64,000 bases of DNA from Frankia alni ACN14a (GTDB lineage: Bacteria > Actinomycetota > Actinomycetes > Frankiales > Frankiaceae), in assembly GCF_000058485.1 (NCBI RefSeq), contig NC_008278.1, positions 862,962-926,961 of the forward strand. The letters run 5' to 3'. The number at the start of each line of letters is the position of its first letter. Within the stretch, counting starts at the first letter, position 1. A program made the translations under genes and the position numbers. A model generated the notes under the pieces. The model was not told the DNA's origin. It was given only the letters and a program-made list of their open reading frames with translations, and searched no databases. This document shows positions 62,270 to 64,000 of this stretch, in pieces.

Positions 62270-64000
62270 GTGGCACTCGGACCCGAGGAGTTCTTCGCGT
62301 CGGACCCGGACCAGTTGCGGTCGATGATGGCGGCCATGGAGGGGCTGCGGCGGACCCTGCCGACGCTCACGGCGCATCTCCCGCCGCATGACCCGACCCG
62401 TCGGCGGTTCGCGGTGCTGACGGCGTCCGCCACCCTGTCCGACGCGATGGTGCAGGGCCGGTGGTCGGAGGAGGAGGACGAGCTCCTCGCCGAGTTGGAG
62501 CGGTTGGCGCCCGAGGGCCTGCGGACGGACTCCGGTGAGGACGACACCGTCACGCTGCGCTTTCTGATCGCGATGACACGGGCGTATCGCTGCCAGGTCC
62601 TCACCGCCCGCCCCGGGCAGCAGCCCACGGTCGCGGAGATCGAACGGGCCGTCGAGGAGCTGGAGGCTGCGTTCGCCGAGATTTCCGCCGGTCCGTTGCC
62701 GGCCACGGCCGCCAGTCTCGTCGCCGTCGTGCCGGTGGGGCACTGGCTCGTCGCGATGCTGCTGCTGGAGCTTGTTCGCCGGGGGCCTGTCGGCGCCGGC
62801 AGCCGGGAGCCGCAGGACCGGGCGGCGGCCGAGCATCTGCTGGACCGGGCGCGCCAGCACTGGTCGACGGGTTCGGTGGCGGGGCTGCCGTTGAGTCAGG
62901 ACAACAAGGACATGATCGACCTGCTGTCGCGGCGGTTGTCGAGCGCCACCGTCGATTCCATTCCCGTCGATCCGGTCCGAGCGGCGCAGCGCGGTTCCAC
63001 CCCCGTCCCGGACCCATCATCGGCCGCGCCCCCCGGCTCGGACCCGCCGGCTGCGCCGTCGCCCTCCGGCGAGCAGGCGTCGCCCGCGGACCCGGCTGCC
63101 TCCGCCGAGGCGTCGAGGCTGGCCGCGCTGGAGGAGGGCGTCCGCCGGCTGCGTGAGATGTACGCCGAGGCGGGCGAGGCCGACCGCGGTCGGGCCGCGC
63201 TGTCGCTGGGGTTGGCGATCGCGGACTTCGTCGATCACCTGCCCGCCGGTGACACGCGGCTGCCCGAGCTCGCCCGCGAGGGTGTCGGGCGGCTCACCGA
63301 GGCCGAGGCGGACGAGCACTCCGCGGAACTGGCGTCCGCCCGGGCCCGGGCACTGTCGCGACTCGGCCATCGGCTGCGCGTTGCTCCGCCCACTGCGACG
63401 GTCCAGCCATCGGCCGATCGGCTGCCCGGCGCACCCTTCGACTTCGGGCCTGGCGTGGATGTGAACTGGCCCGCCTGGCGCGAGGCCGAGCAGTGGACGC
63501 GCAGCGGGTTCGACGTCCTGCGTTTTCTGTCCGCGATCGCTCCCGGCGAGTACGAACCGGTGGTGCAGGCCGCCGAGCGGCTGGCGAAGGTCTCCGATGC
63601 GTCCGGTCTGGGCAGTGAGGCGACGCGACAGGCCGGTACGGCCTACCTGAACGAGGTCCTCGCTCATGCGGACACGGTCGGGCTGGACGACGGGCAGTCC
63701 GTTCTCATCCGGGCGTTCCTGCTGATGTTCCGGATCGTGCGGGCCACGGAGGTCGACGGCGGCGGCCAGCCGGTGGACTGGCCCAGCGCCGCCGAGCTCG
63801 ACACCGCCATCGCCGATCTGGAGGGTGTGGACCATCAGTCGCTGATGGCGGTGCCCGCGCCGATGGCCGGGATGACGAACGTGCTGCTCGCCGGGCTCAT
63901 CGTCAGCCGGGTGCAGATCGACATCCGGGACGGTGTCGATGGTCGTCCGGTGTCCTGGTACGACGACACGATCCGGCGACTCGAGCAGGTGCGCGGCCAT
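62270..64000 (+). CDS. Large helical-repeat protein (partial, runs off the right edge)
   Basis: An open frame of 577 codons from GTG at 62270 (AAGGG seven bases upstream) to the window end without a stop. The protein is almost fully helical and Ala/Leu-rich, with TPR-like periodicity (LRFLIAMTRAYRCQVLTARP, LEEGVRRLREMYAEAGEADR, SLGLAIADFVDHLPAGDTRL, TRQAGTAYLNEVLAHADTVG) and a Pro-rich break near residues 245-280. Similar actinobacterial proteins often end in an effector domain such as CHAT, but nothing of that is visible here. No opposite-strand frame is more credible. Confidence 0.7.
   Translation, partial: MALGPEEFFASDPDQLRSMMAAMEGLRRTLPTLTAHLPPHDPTRRRFAVLTASATLSDAMVQGRWSEEEDELLAELERLAPEGLRTDSGEDDTVTLRFLIAMTRAYRCQVLTARPGQQPTVAEIERAVEELEAAFAEISAGPLPATAASLVAVVPVGHWLVAMLLLELVRRGPVGAGSREPQDRAAAEHLLDRARQHWSTGSVAGLPLSQDNKDMIDLLSRRLSSATVDSIPVDPVRAAQRGSTPVPDPSSAAPPGSDPPAAPSPSGEQASPADPAASAEASRLAALEEGVRRLREMYAEAGEADRGRAALSLGLAIADFVDHLPAGDTRLPELAREGVGRLTEAEADEHSAELASARARALSRLGHRLRVAPPTATVQPSADRLPGAPFDFGPGVDVNWPAWREAEQWTRSGFDVLRFLSAIAPGEYEPVVQAAERLAKVSDASGLGSEATRQAGTAYLNEVLAHADTVGLDDGQSVLIRAFLLMFRIVRATEVDGGGQPVDWPSAAELDTAIADLEGVDHQSLMAVPAPMAGMTNVLLAGLIVSRVQIDIRDGVDGRPVSWYDDTIRRLEQVRGH

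Overview
The window is 64 kb of very GC-rich DNA (roughly 70% or more by eye) with GTG starts, GTGA/ATGA stop-start overlaps, fused transporter subunits and large accessory loci. This suits a filamentous actinobacterium, most likely Frankia or a close relative. That assignment is inference, because no rRNA or species marker is present.

Left part (1-15 kb): a branched-chain amino-acid type ABC importer, with a lipoprotein binding protein diverging from fused LivH-LivM and LivG-LivF proteins. Next comes a three-gene cell-surface polysaccharide operon (GT2 synthase, acyltransferase 3, membrane-anchored GH30). A TPP riboswitch then precedes thiC, and a leftward gene encodes an EAD1-like / cyclase-like / TIR protein of the conflict-system type.

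Island (15.3-25.0 kb): a tRNA-Arg(ACG) gene carries the left copy of a 221-bp direct repeat whose right copy, holding only a tRNA 3' fragment, lies 9,498 bp away. Between them are a truncated membrane ORF, an XRE regulator, a decaying set of small genes, an overlapping XRE-kinase / kinase / DapA-like trio, and a conspicuously lower-GC two-gene unit. That unit encodes an AAA ATPase and a subtilisin-like protease and matches the IetAS anti-phage system. No integrase is visible.

Middle (25-38.4 kb): a NarL-type two-component system, a Tat-type secreted protein, decayed DUF5615 PIN-like toxin remnants and a third copy of the tRNA-linked terminator. These are followed by a CsbD-like protein, an anti-sigma type ATPase, a PemK/MazF-like protein, an MFS-USP pair, and a secreted carbohydrate-binding protein with a C-terminal nuclease-like domain.

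Right part (38.5-60 kb): the main item of interest is a mostly leftward locus. It encodes a YukD-like ubiquitin-like protein, a ThiF/E1 enzyme, a membrane RING-like protein, an E2 with catalytic Cys and HPN motif, and a membrane-anchored JAMM protease. Around these are a sigma-like protein, a Ser/Thr kinase whose N-terminal tail repeats TRxE/D motifs, coiled-coil and membrane proteins, a Clp-type AAA ATPase, a radical SAM enzyme and a zinc-ribbon FHA protein. It looks like a membrane-associated bacterial ubiquitin-like conjugation pathway wired to Thr phosphorylation, but the encoded Ubl does not end in Gly-Gly. A RES-type toxin-antitoxin pair and the start of a large helical protein close the window.
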